Source of the DNA: CALKYB01 sp964510575
GTDB lineage: Bacteria; Bdellovibrionota_C; UBA2361; SZUA-149; CALKYB01
DNA length: 64,000 nt
Direction of reading: 5' to 3'
NCBI GenBank assembly: GCA_964510575.1
Contig: CAZECN010000003.1
Coordinates: 1-64,000 of the forward strand
The notes under the pieces are model-generated. The model was not told where the DNA came from and searched no databases. It saw only the letters and a list, made by a program, of their open reading frames with translations. The first letter of the stretch is position 1. Each line of letters opens with the position of its first letter. A program made the translations under genes and the position numbers. This document shows positions 8,011-15,899 of the stretch, one piece after another.

Positions 8011-9876
8011 ATGAAATTGGCAGTTTCCAAAGACCAGTCAGGTATTGCTCTAATCAGCGTTCTATTTATGATCGTTGTTTTAACCTTGCTTTTGGCTTCG
8101 TATTTTCAGTCAACTCGCTTTGGTTTGAAAATGAGTTCTGCCTACAACGCTTCTAATGCTGGTTTTTTCTCGGCAGAGGCTGGTCTAAATATTAGAGCTG
8201 AAGAAATTCTTGGCATTTTTAACGCACTCCAGGTTCCAGGAGGAGATGCTCCAATTCCAAGTGGCTCATCCCCAAACTCAATCGCTGCCTGCGAAGGAAC
8301 TAACGTAGGAACTCTAGACTTCGCCTGCAGAGACACTCAAATAAACGATAGAACCGTAACGACCTACGTGGATAACATAACTGGGGGAAGTCCAGAGGCC
8401 GTAGTTATTCCTCCCGGAGATCCTTTCCCGGGACTGACAGCTCTGGAATACCGTTACGATGTTCAAGCTCTTTCCAAAGGCAAGACTGACCGAACAGAGG
8501 CAATCGTAGGACTAAGAATGAAAGTTCGCCAGATTCCTGTATTTCAATTTCTAGCTTTCTTTGAAGACGACATAGAAGTTTACAATGCCGGACATTTACA
8601 CTTAGATGGACCGATACACTCGAACTCAAATATTTTTCTTGCGGTTGGCGGAGGCGGAAACAATAGTCTTAAAATTGATGGTCCAGTCTCTGCTGGCGGC
8701 GATCTATTTATAGGTAGAAAATTTAACAACAAATGTGCTGGCAATAGGCCTCAGATCCTTGACCCAAATGGCTTTAAAAATATACCGAACTGTGGGTCAA
8801 ATCTGTCCGCTATGTCTCAAGCTCAAATAGATGGATACAATGGCAATGTTGAGGATGGCGCTAATGAGATCGAGCTTCCAGGGCCAGATGCTTTTGAAAT
8901 GGGGCCTGACGTGCCTGCAGGAACCGCGACTCCATATTGGGACAATGCAGACATTCGAGCAGTGATGAAGCTCACCGCTGGAAACACTGTAGATAGTTTC
9001 GAAATAAGAAATGTTGATGGTTCAGTTGATACGGCAAAGACCGACGACTTAGCGCATTCTTGTGCTTTTACAGAAACTGACGGCACTGATGTAAATATAC
9101 TTTGGCGTAATCTTGCACACTATGATTTCCAGACTGATATCGCTCCTGGTCCAAGGAAGGTACTGACTTTCGATGTAAATATGCGTTGGTTACTTAAGTG
9201 TGCCAGCGATCAAGGCTGGGTTACTGGAGGACTCGCTAAAACAAACTTAGGTGGCCTGGTAATTTACCTTGGAATAGATGGCCCTGATAGTCTGAATCAG
9301 GGTAATAACTACGCCGTTAGAATTAAAAATGCTGGAGAACTTCTTCCAGAAGGCGGAGGGGTTCAGCCAAAAGGTTTGACAGTTGTAACCAGTCAACCAA
9401 TCTACGTGATTGGTGATTATAATGCAGTAAATAAAATTCCTGCGGCTATATTCAGTGACCGTTTTAATGCACTCTCAAACGCCTGGGTAGATGTAAATCC
9501 AGCTAACCCAGAATCCAGTCCTCGAACTGCTAGCAACACAACTTATAATATGGCTTTGATTTCAGGAGTACCTATAACCGGAGGAGCCAACGGTACCGCG
9601 GGAATCAGCAACGGGGCTAAAAACGGTGGCTTACAAAATTTTCTTTTGAAGCATGAAAAATGGTCAGGTAAATTGCAAACTTATCGAGGAGCTTTCGTAT
9701 CTCTTGGACAACCTCAAAAAAATAATGGGATAGTGGACTTTAGATTCGACTCCGCTCCTAACCGAGACTATGGTTTTGATAAGGACTTTTTCGACTCTGA
9801 CAAGCTTCCACCAATGACACCTGTTTTTACTTACAAGCGGCAGGAGTTATTTGTTCGAAGCTTCACTCAGGAATAA
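8011..9876 (+). CDS. PilX-like pilus assembly protein with long C-terminal domain
   Basis: 621 aa, AAGGAC before the ATG, 1 nt after the previous stop. The N-terminus SGIALISVLFMIVVLTLLLA followed by NAGFFSAEAGLN matches the PilX N-terminal domain: a non-canonical pilin helix plus the 'A-EAGL' motif. The large body, with repeated Gly/Asn-rich segments such as DGPIHSNSNIFL and DGPVSAGGDLFIG, suggests a beta-rich exposed domain. It is far longer than enterobacterial or Pseudomonas PilX. It is last in the operon and is followed by a strong terminator. Confidence 0.75.
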   Translation: MKLAVSKDQSGIALISVLFMIVVLTLLLASYFQSTRFGLKMSSAYNASNAGFFSAEAGLNIRAEEILGIFNALQVPGGDAPIPSGSSPNSIAACEGTNVGTLDFACRDTQINDRTVTTYVDNITGGSPEAVVIPPGDPFPGLTALEYRYDVQALSKGKTDRTEAIVGLRMKVRQIPVFQFLAFFEDDIEVYNAGHLHLDGPIHSNSNIFLAVGGGGNNSLKIDGPVSAGGDLFIGRKFNNKCAGNRPQILDPNGFKNIPNCGSNLSAMSQAQIDGYNGNVEDGANEIELPGPDAFEMGPDVPAGTATPYWDNADIRAVMKLTAGNTVDSFEIRNVDGSVDTAKTDDLAHSCAFTETDGTDVNILWRNLAHYDFQTDIAPGPRKVLTFDVNMRWLLKCASDQGWVTGGLAKTNLGGLVIYLGIDGPDSLNQGNNYAVRIKNAGELLPEGGGVQPKGLTVVTSQPIYVIGDYNAVNKIPAAIFSDRFNALSNAWVDVNPANPESSPRTASNTTYNMALISGVPITGGANGTAGISNGAKNGGLQNFLLKHEKWSGKLQTYRGAFVSLGQPQKNNGIVDFRFDSAPNRDYGFDKDFFDSDKLPPMTPVFTYKRQELFVRSFTQE

Positions 9877-9924
9877 GCGAAAAAAAGCGCCTATTGGAGA
9901 AACCACTACAAGCTTTCAAAAAAC

Positions 9925-9963
9925 AAGAGCTATTCCTGCCAGAATGTAGGAATAGCTCTTTTA
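9925..9963 (+). terminator. Rho-independent terminator of the pilin operon
   Basis: AAGAGCTATTCCT (9925-9937) pairs perfectly with AGGAATAGCTCTT (9948-9960), a 13-bp stem with a 10-nt loop, running into TTTA. It lies 48 nt after the PilX-like stop. Confidence 0.85.
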
Positions 9964-9987
9964 CTATCAGGCTTCTGTTAGTCAGAT

Positions 9988-10043
9988 TAATCTACCATGC
10001 TTGCTAGTATCTCTAATCTTACCTAATCTACCAAGATTGCTAA
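9988..10043. repeat. 20-nt imperfect direct repeat upstream of the flavoprotein gene
   Basis: TAATCTACCATGCTTGCTAG (9988-10007) recurs as TAATCTACCAAGATTGCTAA (10024-10043) with four differences, start-to-start 36 nt. The second copy ends 42 nt before the ATG at 10086. It could be a pair of regulator sites; there is no direct evidence. Confidence 0.45.
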
Positions 10044-10085
10044 CGGTAAAACCCCCTCTAAATTGAGTTTAAAATCAGCAAGAAA

Positions 10086-11315
10086 ATGAAAATTCTGGTT
10101 ATCGGCGGCGGTGCAGGTGGCTACTTTGCTGCAGTAACTGCTGCTGAAAAATCACCTGGCGCTAGCATTGTCATTGCCGAGGCAGGCTCAAAGCCACTTC
10201 GAAAAGTTAAGATCTCCGGCGGAGGCCGCTGCAACGTCACCCACTCCTGCTTTGAGCCTAGGGAGCTGACCGCGGCCTACCCTCGAGGCGAAAAAGAGCT
10301 CAGAGGAGCTTTTTCCCGTTTTCAACCTCTGGACACTATCGATTGGTTTAAGAAGCGTGGAGTCCATCTCAAGACCGAAGAGGATGGAAGGATCTTTCCA
10401 ACCACGGACTGCTCTTCAACTATCATCGAGTGCTTTGAGACACTAAGGAAAAAACTAAATATCGAGCTAATGCTCAATAGCAAAGTTCGCTCTATAGAAA
10501 AGAACGATAGTGGCGACTTTAGTGTAAAGATCAAAAAAGAAAAGCAGACTAAGTCAGATGACTTTGATCTAATCGTTCTAGCCACAGGAAGCACCGAGTT
10601 TAGCTACAGCCTTGCTAAATCGCTTGGTCACACAATTGAACCACTCTCCCCTTCCCTGTTTACTTTTGTAGTTAAAGACCCTCGGCTTGAAGGGCTTTCT
10701 GGTCTTAGCCTTGAGCACGTCGGGCTAGAATTAAGCGTTCCTGGAGCCAAGAAATTTTTCGAAGAAGGACCGCTGCTGATTACTCACTGGGGTCTGTCTG
10801 GGCCAGCAATCATTAGGCTTTCGGCATGGGCAGCTCGAGAGCTACAGCAAGCCGATTATCAAGCCAAACTAAAGCTAAACTGGCTCGCTGCGAAAAGTAG
10901 AGAAGAGATTGAAAACGCTATCGGATTAATTAGGAATAAAAGCCCTAAAAAAATTATCCCATCCACTCCAGCTGTGGCTATTCCTAAAAGGCTCTGGGCC
11001 AAACTAGTTAATGCTGCAGACATTCCAGATACTCTTAACTACTCTGCACTAAGTAGCAAGATGACTGACAAGCTAATTGAACAGCTTAGCTCCGCCGTAT
11101 TTAAAGTTTCAGGCAAAGGCGTTTTTAAGGAAGAGTTCGTAACCTGCGGTGGAGTAAGCCTAAAAGAAATTGATTTCAGAACTATGGAGAGCAAACTTTC
11201 ACCTGGGCTGTTTTTCGCAGGAGAAGTACTGAACATCGACGGCATTACTGGAGGCTATAACTTTCAAAGTGCCTGGACGACAGGCTTTATAGCTGGAAGT
11301 TCTGTTGGGCTATAA
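10086..11315 (+). CDS. HI0933/YhiN-family FAD-dependent oxidoreductase
   Basis: 409 aa. The Rossmann fingerprint ILVIGGGAGGYFAA is at residues 3-16. It is followed by the family hallmarks RKVKISGGGRCNVTHS and GRIFPTTDCSSTIIECF, and by the C-terminal DGITGGYNFQSAWTTGF that closes the FAD site. Family members are often annotated as aminoacetone oxidase-like flavoproteins; the physiological substrate is unsettled. It is a single gene with its own upstream region carrying a direct repeat. Length is normal for the family. Confidence 0.88.
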   Translation: MKILVIGGGAGGYFAAVTAAEKSPGASIVIAEAGSKPLRKVKISGGGRCNVTHSCFEPRELTAAYPRGEKELRGAFSRFQPLDTIDWFKKRGVHLKTEEDGRIFPTTDCSSTIIECFETLRKKLNIELMLNSKVRSIEKNDSGDFSVKIKKEKQTKSDDFDLIVLATGSTEFSYSLAKSLGHTIEPLSPSLFTFVVKDPRLEGLSGLSLEHVGLELSVPGAKKFFEEGPLLITHWGLSGPAIIRLSAWAARELQQADYQAKLKLNWLAAKSREEIENAIGLIRNKSPKKIIPSTPAVAIPKRLWAKLVNAADIPDTLNYSALSSKMTDKLIEQLSSAVFKVSGKGVFKEEFVTCGGVSLKEIDFRTMESKLSPGLFFAGEVLNIDGITGGYNFQSAWTTGFIAGSSVGL

Positions 11316-11423
11316 GATAAAAGGTCAGATAAGTGTCCAGCCATGGCTATCATTGATTGATAATCTGGTTGGAAAATACCTAGATGGAAAAGACCTGGCT
11401 GGAGAACAATTTACAAACTGGCT

Positions 11424-11870
11424 TTACCAAGTTCCGCTATTCTCCATTGAAGCCCACGGCTCTTCAGGCGCCAGCCTCTCACCTTTTTGAAGCAACTCAA
11501 TAGAAATACCATCTGGAGATTTAATAAAAGCCATGTAGCCGTCCCGAGGCGGACGATTGATTTCAACTCCCTTTTCTTTCAACTGCTTACAGGTCTCGTA
11601 AATATTCTCTACTCTGTAAGCTAAATGTCCAAAGTTACGGCCACCCTGATACTCCTCAGGATCCCAGTTATAAGTGAGCTCAAGCAGTGGCGCTTTGTTC
11701 TTCTCAGCAGCTGTTTTGTCCCCTGGAGCTGCTAAAAAAACCAGCGTAAACCTGCCCTTTTCATACTCAGAGCGCCTAACCTCCACCAAACCAAGCTTGG
11801 AGCAATAAAAGTCCAAAGATGCTTCTAAGTCAGCAACCCTGACCATCGTATGCAGAAATACTGAAACCAT
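11424..11870 (-). CDS. gloA: Glyoxalase I (lactoylglutathione lyase)
   Basis: 148 aa VOC-fold enzyme that isomerises the hemithioacetal of methylglyoxal and glutathione. The four metal ligands are visible: His7 (FLHTMVRV), Glu64 (LLELTYNW), His82 (FGHLAYRV) and Glu125 (GISIELLQ), with spacing close to E. coli GloA. The FLHTM segment is essential, so the start must be the ATG at 11870. That ATG and the next codons (MVSV) lie inside the terminal motif of a dispersed repeat (11857-12234). No obvious ribosome site precedes it. The C-terminal end is convergent with the flavoprotein gene. Confidence 0.87.
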   Translation of the reverse strand: MVSVFLHTMVRVADLEASLDFYCSKLGLVEVRRSEYEKGRFTLVFLAAPGDKTAAEKNKAPLLELTYNWDPEEYQGGRNFGHLAYRVENIYETCKQLKEKGVEINRPPRDGYMAFIKSPDGISIELLQKGERLAPEEPWASMENSGTW

Positions 11871-12234
11871 TTAAAAATCTCGTGTTTGGCTAAATCTTAC
11901 ATGGGGTTTCAGTATAAGCTTTGCGTAAGCAAAGCCATTAGACTACGTCTGGCTCTTGCGGAGCAAGAAATAGCCTGACGTAGGACTATAAAACAAATGC
12001 GTTTAGCATTTGCTCCCCGTTACCCCGTCTAAAAATATGCTGAGAAGCGGAGCTTCGCAAGAAAATCATAAAACACACTAAAAATGCTAGAATTGTATCT
12101 TTTCTTGTCAAGAGCTTCACCTTGTAAGCATATTTTAGGTTTCAGTATACTGTTGTCTGGCAGCGCTACGCACTGCAATATACCCCTCTACGACAAGTAC
12201 AGGAAAAGCCGAAATTTCAAGCAGACGGGGTATA
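11857..12234 (-). repeat. Dispersed modular repeat, copy A (complete: modules 1-2-3-4)
   Basis: Read on the minus strand it has four modules. Module 1 (12179-12234) is bounded by TATACCCC and GGGGTATA. Module 2 (12150-12178) is the palindrome GCAGTGCGTAGCGCTGC followed by CAGACAACA. Module 3 (11905-12149, 245 nt) begins and ends with TATACTGAAACC and carries hairpins CAAATGC/GCATTTG, CTACGTC/GACGTAG, CTTGC/GCAAG and GCTTTGC/GCAAAGC. Module 4 (11857-11916) runs from TATACTGAAACC to GGTTTCAGTATT. Modules 3 and 4 share one TATACTGAAACC. It has no open frame of its own and runs into the gloA start codon. Confidence 0.88.
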
Positions 12235-12497
12235 TTCCATGCAAAGCTTACTCCTTCGTATAGTTCGTTATAGATACCGACAGAAGCTAACACATGCCGC
12301 CCGGCTAACCACCTGAAATGACCTATTTTTTCTTTTATGAATCAAAACCCCCGCTATTTCCGATTAGATTACAGAGACAATAGTAGACCAAAGAATCGTA
12401 AAAGTTTTCAGCAGTTTGAGTCCGGTTTCAACTACAGGTAAACTAACAATGTTGCAGTTCAAAGGTGCCATTTTAAGGGGTTTAGCAGAAGCAGGTA

Positions 12498-14132
12498 ATG
12501 TCAACGAATAACAAATCAACACCAGTTCTTAAAACACTCAACCAAAAGCAAAATTCAGTTTTTGACGGAGCTTACGAAATTGAGCGCACCATTGGGCGTG
12601 GCAGGCACAGCGTTGTCTACAAAGCCAACAGGCTGCCAAGCAAAATACACAAAACTGCTTCCCCAGAAGTAGCCTTGAAGGTTTTAACAGGTAGCTCAAA
12701 AAACCCGGAACTAAACAGAGCGAGAATGAAAAGAGAAGCTGTAGCGATGCTCTCTTGTAGACACCCTAATATTGTTCAGCTTTTTGATTTTGTTTCTACT
12801 AAAGATCTGTACTATCTATCGATGGAATTCTGCCCTGGCGGAGATTTCAATGATCGAATCAAAGAACTTGGAAGGCAGCTAACAGTTGAAGAGGCTCTAC
12901 TTGCAATCTCTGAAGTCTTAGCTGGAATTGAGGTAATTCACAGAGCAGGGATTATTCACCGAGATATAAAGCCTGAGAATCTTCTTATTGGCGAAAAAGG
13001 TGAAACTAAAATTGCCGACTTTGGTATTGCATCTATCCCCTCTGAAGATCTTCCTATTGAGGACACTGAGCGAGGTGTGGGCACATTCGATTTCTTGGCC
13101 CCAGAGCTCCTAGAGCAAGGTATTTGCTCAGCTTCATCTGACCTTTACTCAACTGGAGTAACCCTCTTTTGGCTCCTAACCGGCCAATCTCCTCACCAGG
13201 GAGTAAGCTTAACCGAGTCTCTTCAAAAAAAGCTCTCTAACACTAGACCTCAAATCGCTAATATTATACCAGATGCTCCTAGAAGCTTGGATATACTGCT
13301 AGATAAAGCGCTACATCCGGACCCCAGTAAAAGGTTCCATACAGCTGAGGAATTCATGGTTCAAACGCGAAAAACTCTTAAAGAAGTAAATAGCCCGGCG
13401 GTAGTTGTCGAAAGACGCTCTTCGCTCTCGAATAACCTGTCCCAGATGGTTGAAGGAGAGGAGGTGGCCCTGAAGGAAGAGCCACTTGCCGAAAATGTAA
13501 TGGTTGCTGAAGCTGTGGTTGAAGAACCAGCTTCGCTCAATCTTCAAGAGGACGCTCTTCCAAACCCTGACCTGCTGCCAGTTGTTGTGGAAGGACAAGT
13601 TGTTTACGCCAGTAGCCCACGCCTTGAAGCTTCAGCAGAAAAAGTCTTTGTTGCTTATGTTCCAGAGCAAAGCTTCAAACCCTTAAAGTATCTAACTGCC
13701 TTAGCTGCTGTTTTCGTACTTGGATATACATTTTTTCCATTTGGCGGTGATAGCTTTCAAGAAGCTAATATCGAGTCTGAATATTTGGAATCAGTTTCGA
13801 CGGGAAGCTCGGACTATCCGGATCTGTCGAATTTCAGCCGCAGAGTTGGTGTTTTTTATGATTTCTTTGGCCCTGGTGAACATCTCAGCTTTTCCACAAA
13901 TAGAATCAACACAGCCTTACAGAGCAGCCAGTCCTCAATAAAACTTGGGCTTCCTGGCACGCCAGCAACTCCTGTGGGATTCAGCAGGCTAATTTCTGAA
14001 AGAGAAACTAGCTTTGGGGTTGCCGGACTAGAGTTATTAATGACCTTAGATGAGAGCAGCTCTCAGAAGAGAATTTACGGGTCCTACTTAGATCTTTCCA
14101 CAGGCACTGTTCGCCAGTGGGCTATTCTCTAG
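12498..14132 (+). CDS. Hanks-type Ser/Thr protein kinase, membrane-anchored
   Basis: 544 aa. The kinase domain spans about residues 25-295: glycine loop IGRGRHSVV (32-40), ATP-binding Lys61 (VALK), catalytic HRDIKPEN (154-161), DFG (174-176) and APE (201-203). All key residues are present, so it should be active. After an acidic, Val/Glu-rich linker a single membrane helix lies near residues 396-413 (YLTALAAVFVLGYTFF), leaving a C-terminal periplasmic part of about 130 aa with no PASTA repeats. This topology suggests sensing outside and signalling inside. Two secreted-protein genes follow with overlapping or nearby starts, probably as one operon. Confidence 0.87.
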   Translation: MSTNNKSTPVLKTLNQKQNSVFDGAYEIERTIGRGRHSVVYKANRLPSKIHKTASPEVALKVLTGSSKNPELNRARMKREAVAMLSCRHPNIVQLFDFVSTKDLYYLSMEFCPGGDFNDRIKELGRQLTVEEALLAISEVLAGIEVIHRAGIIHRDIKPENLLIGEKGETKIADFGIASIPSEDLPIEDTERGVGTFDFLAPELLEQGICSASSDLYSTGVTLFWLLTGQSPHQGVSLTESLQKKLSNTRPQIANIIPDAPRSLDILLDKALHPDPSKRFHTAEEFMVQTRKTLKEVNSPAVVVERRSSLSNNLSQMVEGEEVALKEEPLAENVMVAEAVVEEPASLNLQEDALPNPDLLPVVVEGQVVYASSPRLEASAEKVFVAYVPEQSFKPLKYLTALAAVFVLGYTFFPFGGDSFQEANIESEYLESVSTGSSDYPDLSNFSRRVGVFYDFFGPGEHLSFSTNRINTALQSSQSSIKLGLPGTPATPVGFSRLISERETSFGVAGLELLMTLDESSSQKRIYGSYLDLSTGTVRQWAIL

Positions 14133-14227
14133 CCTTTCTCACAGAATTTTTCTACAAGTGTCTGGGTCGGTGCTTATTTCCATATTTGTACTGTTCATAT
14201 TTTTCACTTGGAATTCGTCTCGTTAAA

Positions 14228-14776
14228 GTGCAAAGACTACTACAGATACTTTTACTGCTTGGAATCACTCTCTCTGCTACACCGTCATTTATTCGACATG
14301 CTTTGGCAGAAAAGCCTCCTCCTTCTTTCTCCGATAAGTTTTTTAGCCACAAGATCGCGCTAGGCTCTGCACCTGGAGAAAACGGTGCCTTTGCTTTGGT
14401 CATAGATGATCAGTTCAAAGCCAGAAAAACTAGACTACTCATCGACATAGACAACAGGTTCTATGCTTTACCCCTTCTTCCTTCAAAAAGCGTAGGGGCT
14501 TTTCTTGGTAAATTCCCCACCCCTGAAAGTTCTTTGAAGTATAAAATTCAAATTGTTCTCCGATCTGGGGAGGCTTTTACCTCAGCTACTTATCAAGTGG
14601 ATCAGGATTGCAATGAAAAGCTGCTGCTAGAACTGGATAAGAAAGGTGGCGAGCGCGTTCAAAATGAAAGAGTGATTCGAGATATTGCTGCACTGGACAG
14701 TCAAATTAAACTATTGAAAAAATTTGAGTCCGAGCTCAGCCCTGTTCCCACTATTTCTGAGAGGAAATTAAGGTGA
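14228..14776 (+). CDS. Secreted protein downstream of kinase, unknown function
   Basis: A GTG at 14228 gives 182 aa with a clear signal peptide: QRLLQILLLLGITLSATPS ending near ALA. A longer frame opens at GTG 14117 inside the kinase gene but would put 37 unlikely residues before the signal. Neither start has a strong ribosome site, so the start is uncertain. The mature part is mixed alpha/beta with a charged C-terminal helix (DSQIKLLKKFESEL). I recognise no domain. Tight linkage to the kinase gene and to the next secreted gene suggests a shared periplasmic task. Confidence 0.6.
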   Translation: MQRLLQILLLLGITLSATPSFIRHALAEKPPPSFSDKFFSHKIALGSAPGENGAFALVIDDQFKARKTRLLIDIDNRFYALPLLPSKSVGAFLGKFPTPESSLKYKIQIVLRSGEAFTSATYQVDQDCNEKLLLELDKKGGERVQNERVIRDIAALDSQIKLLKKFESELSPVPTISERKLR

Positions 14777-15429
14777 GATACTTTAGATTCAAGTTAGCCT
14801 TTCTCTTGAGCTTACTGCTTAGTAGCCAAGCCTTAGCTCAGAACCAGAAATTAGAGGTTGAGTTTTTCTCCAATGAAGCTCTTCGTAGCAGCTGGTTCAT
14901 TTTAATGGCTGATGACAGGACACAGAGAACCATTAGAGTAAGGTCCACCCTAGAAAAAACAAAAGCAGAGGCTGGAGTTTTAAAATGGCTATCGCGGGCC
15001 GTAATACCATCAGAAGCACTAGAGACCTCAGAAGGCAAACTTGTGGCTGCTGCTTCATTTGCAGAAACCTTTGACGGCGAAATAGTGCCTGGTCCAATTA
15101 TTTCCTTAAACAGCAAAAAAGTTTCCACTGAGCCCCCCTTGGTTTGTAAGAATAACGACTATAATAAAATTTTTAATTCCTACTTAAAGATGGAGCCTGA
15201 GGCTTTACATAAATTATTGAGAGACAAAACCGAAGAATTAGAAAAGCTGAAATCTAAGATGAAAGTGGGTATAGACAGTAGTGTGATCAATCGAATTCAA
15301 GTTGCCGAAAGAAAACTTGGATTAACAGACAAAAGCCGTCTGACCACAAGAAGCGACCTAGTTGAAATTGCCAAAAGACATTTTCACTCCAAATTAGTAA
15401 CCCAACTAAACGAGATGGTTAACCGCTAG
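14773..15429 (+). CDS. Secreted protein, third gene of the kinase operon
   Basis: 218 aa, GTG start overlapping the previous stop by 4 nt (GTGA), with GAGGAAA upstream. The signal peptide is FKLAFLLSLLLSSQALAQ with a cut expected after ALA. The mature protein has a single Cys and a long helical, Lys/Glu-rich second half (residues 135-218) that could form a coiled coil. No known domain is recognised. Translational coupling to the preceding gene implies the two products are made together. Confidence 0.68.
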   Translation: MRYFRFKLAFLLSLLLSSQALAQNQKLEVEFFSNEALRSSWFILMADDRTQRTIRVRSTLEKTKAEAGVLKWLSRAVIPSEALETSEGKLVAAASFAETFDGEIVPGPIISLNSKKVSTEPPLVCKNNDYNKIFNSYLKMEPEALHKLLRDKTEELEKLKSKMKVGIDSSVINRIQVAERKLGLTDKSRLTTRSDLVEIAKRHFHSKLVTQLNEMVNR

Positions 15430-15453
15430 AGCGTTTGTTTTGTGGACGATAGC

Positions 15454-15648
15454 TTACTGCGGTCTTCTCTGGGGATAATAAATATCCTGACAAAAAGTTT
15501 CTTGGCAGCGAAAACCCGGTGGGCAGTCCCTATTAACCACGCATCTTCCTTTTGGCGTCTCAGCATTTGAGCCAGCGATAGGAGTTGGCCCTGTACAAGA
15601 AGAGGTAAAAAGCACAGTAGAAAATAGAATTAAAAGTCTTGAACTCAT
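15454..15648 (-). CDS. Small Cys-rich lipoprotein
   Basis: 64 aa, ATG start. The signal peptide LLILFSTVLFTSSC carries a lipobox with Cys18 as the lipidation site. The mature part has four further Cys (GRCVVNRDCPPGFRCQETFC), spaced like a small disulfide knot of the 'CxxDxDCPxGxxC' type. It ends 24 nt from the convergent kinase operon. The likely location is the outer membrane or the periplasmic face. Its role is unknown. Confidence 0.68.
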   Translation of the reverse strand: MSSRLLILFSTVLFTSSCTGPTPIAGSNAETPKGRCVVNRDCPPGFRCQETFCQDIYYPQRRPQ

Positions 15649-15899
15649 TTAGCGCGATTCCGATAGAACTTAATTTCCTAGGAGAATGTTACACCTGAGC
15701 AACAATTCACGGTATCCCTGATTTATCATGCCTCTCAAACAGGCTGTGAACGCCTAATTTAGCTCTAAGAACTAACTCTGGCTAGCTAAGTATTTAGAAA
15801 TACTATCTATTTTCCCGCCAGATTAGGATACACTCCTGATTAAACCAGCATAACAGGATCAAGGAAAGAGGTTGAGTTTAACACTATTTTTTTACGGTT

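Noticed and set aside
11305..11490. 61-aa plus-strand frame after the flavoprotein gene
   Set aside because: It overlaps the 3' ends of both the flavoprotein gene and gloA, has no ribosome site and no protein-like composition.
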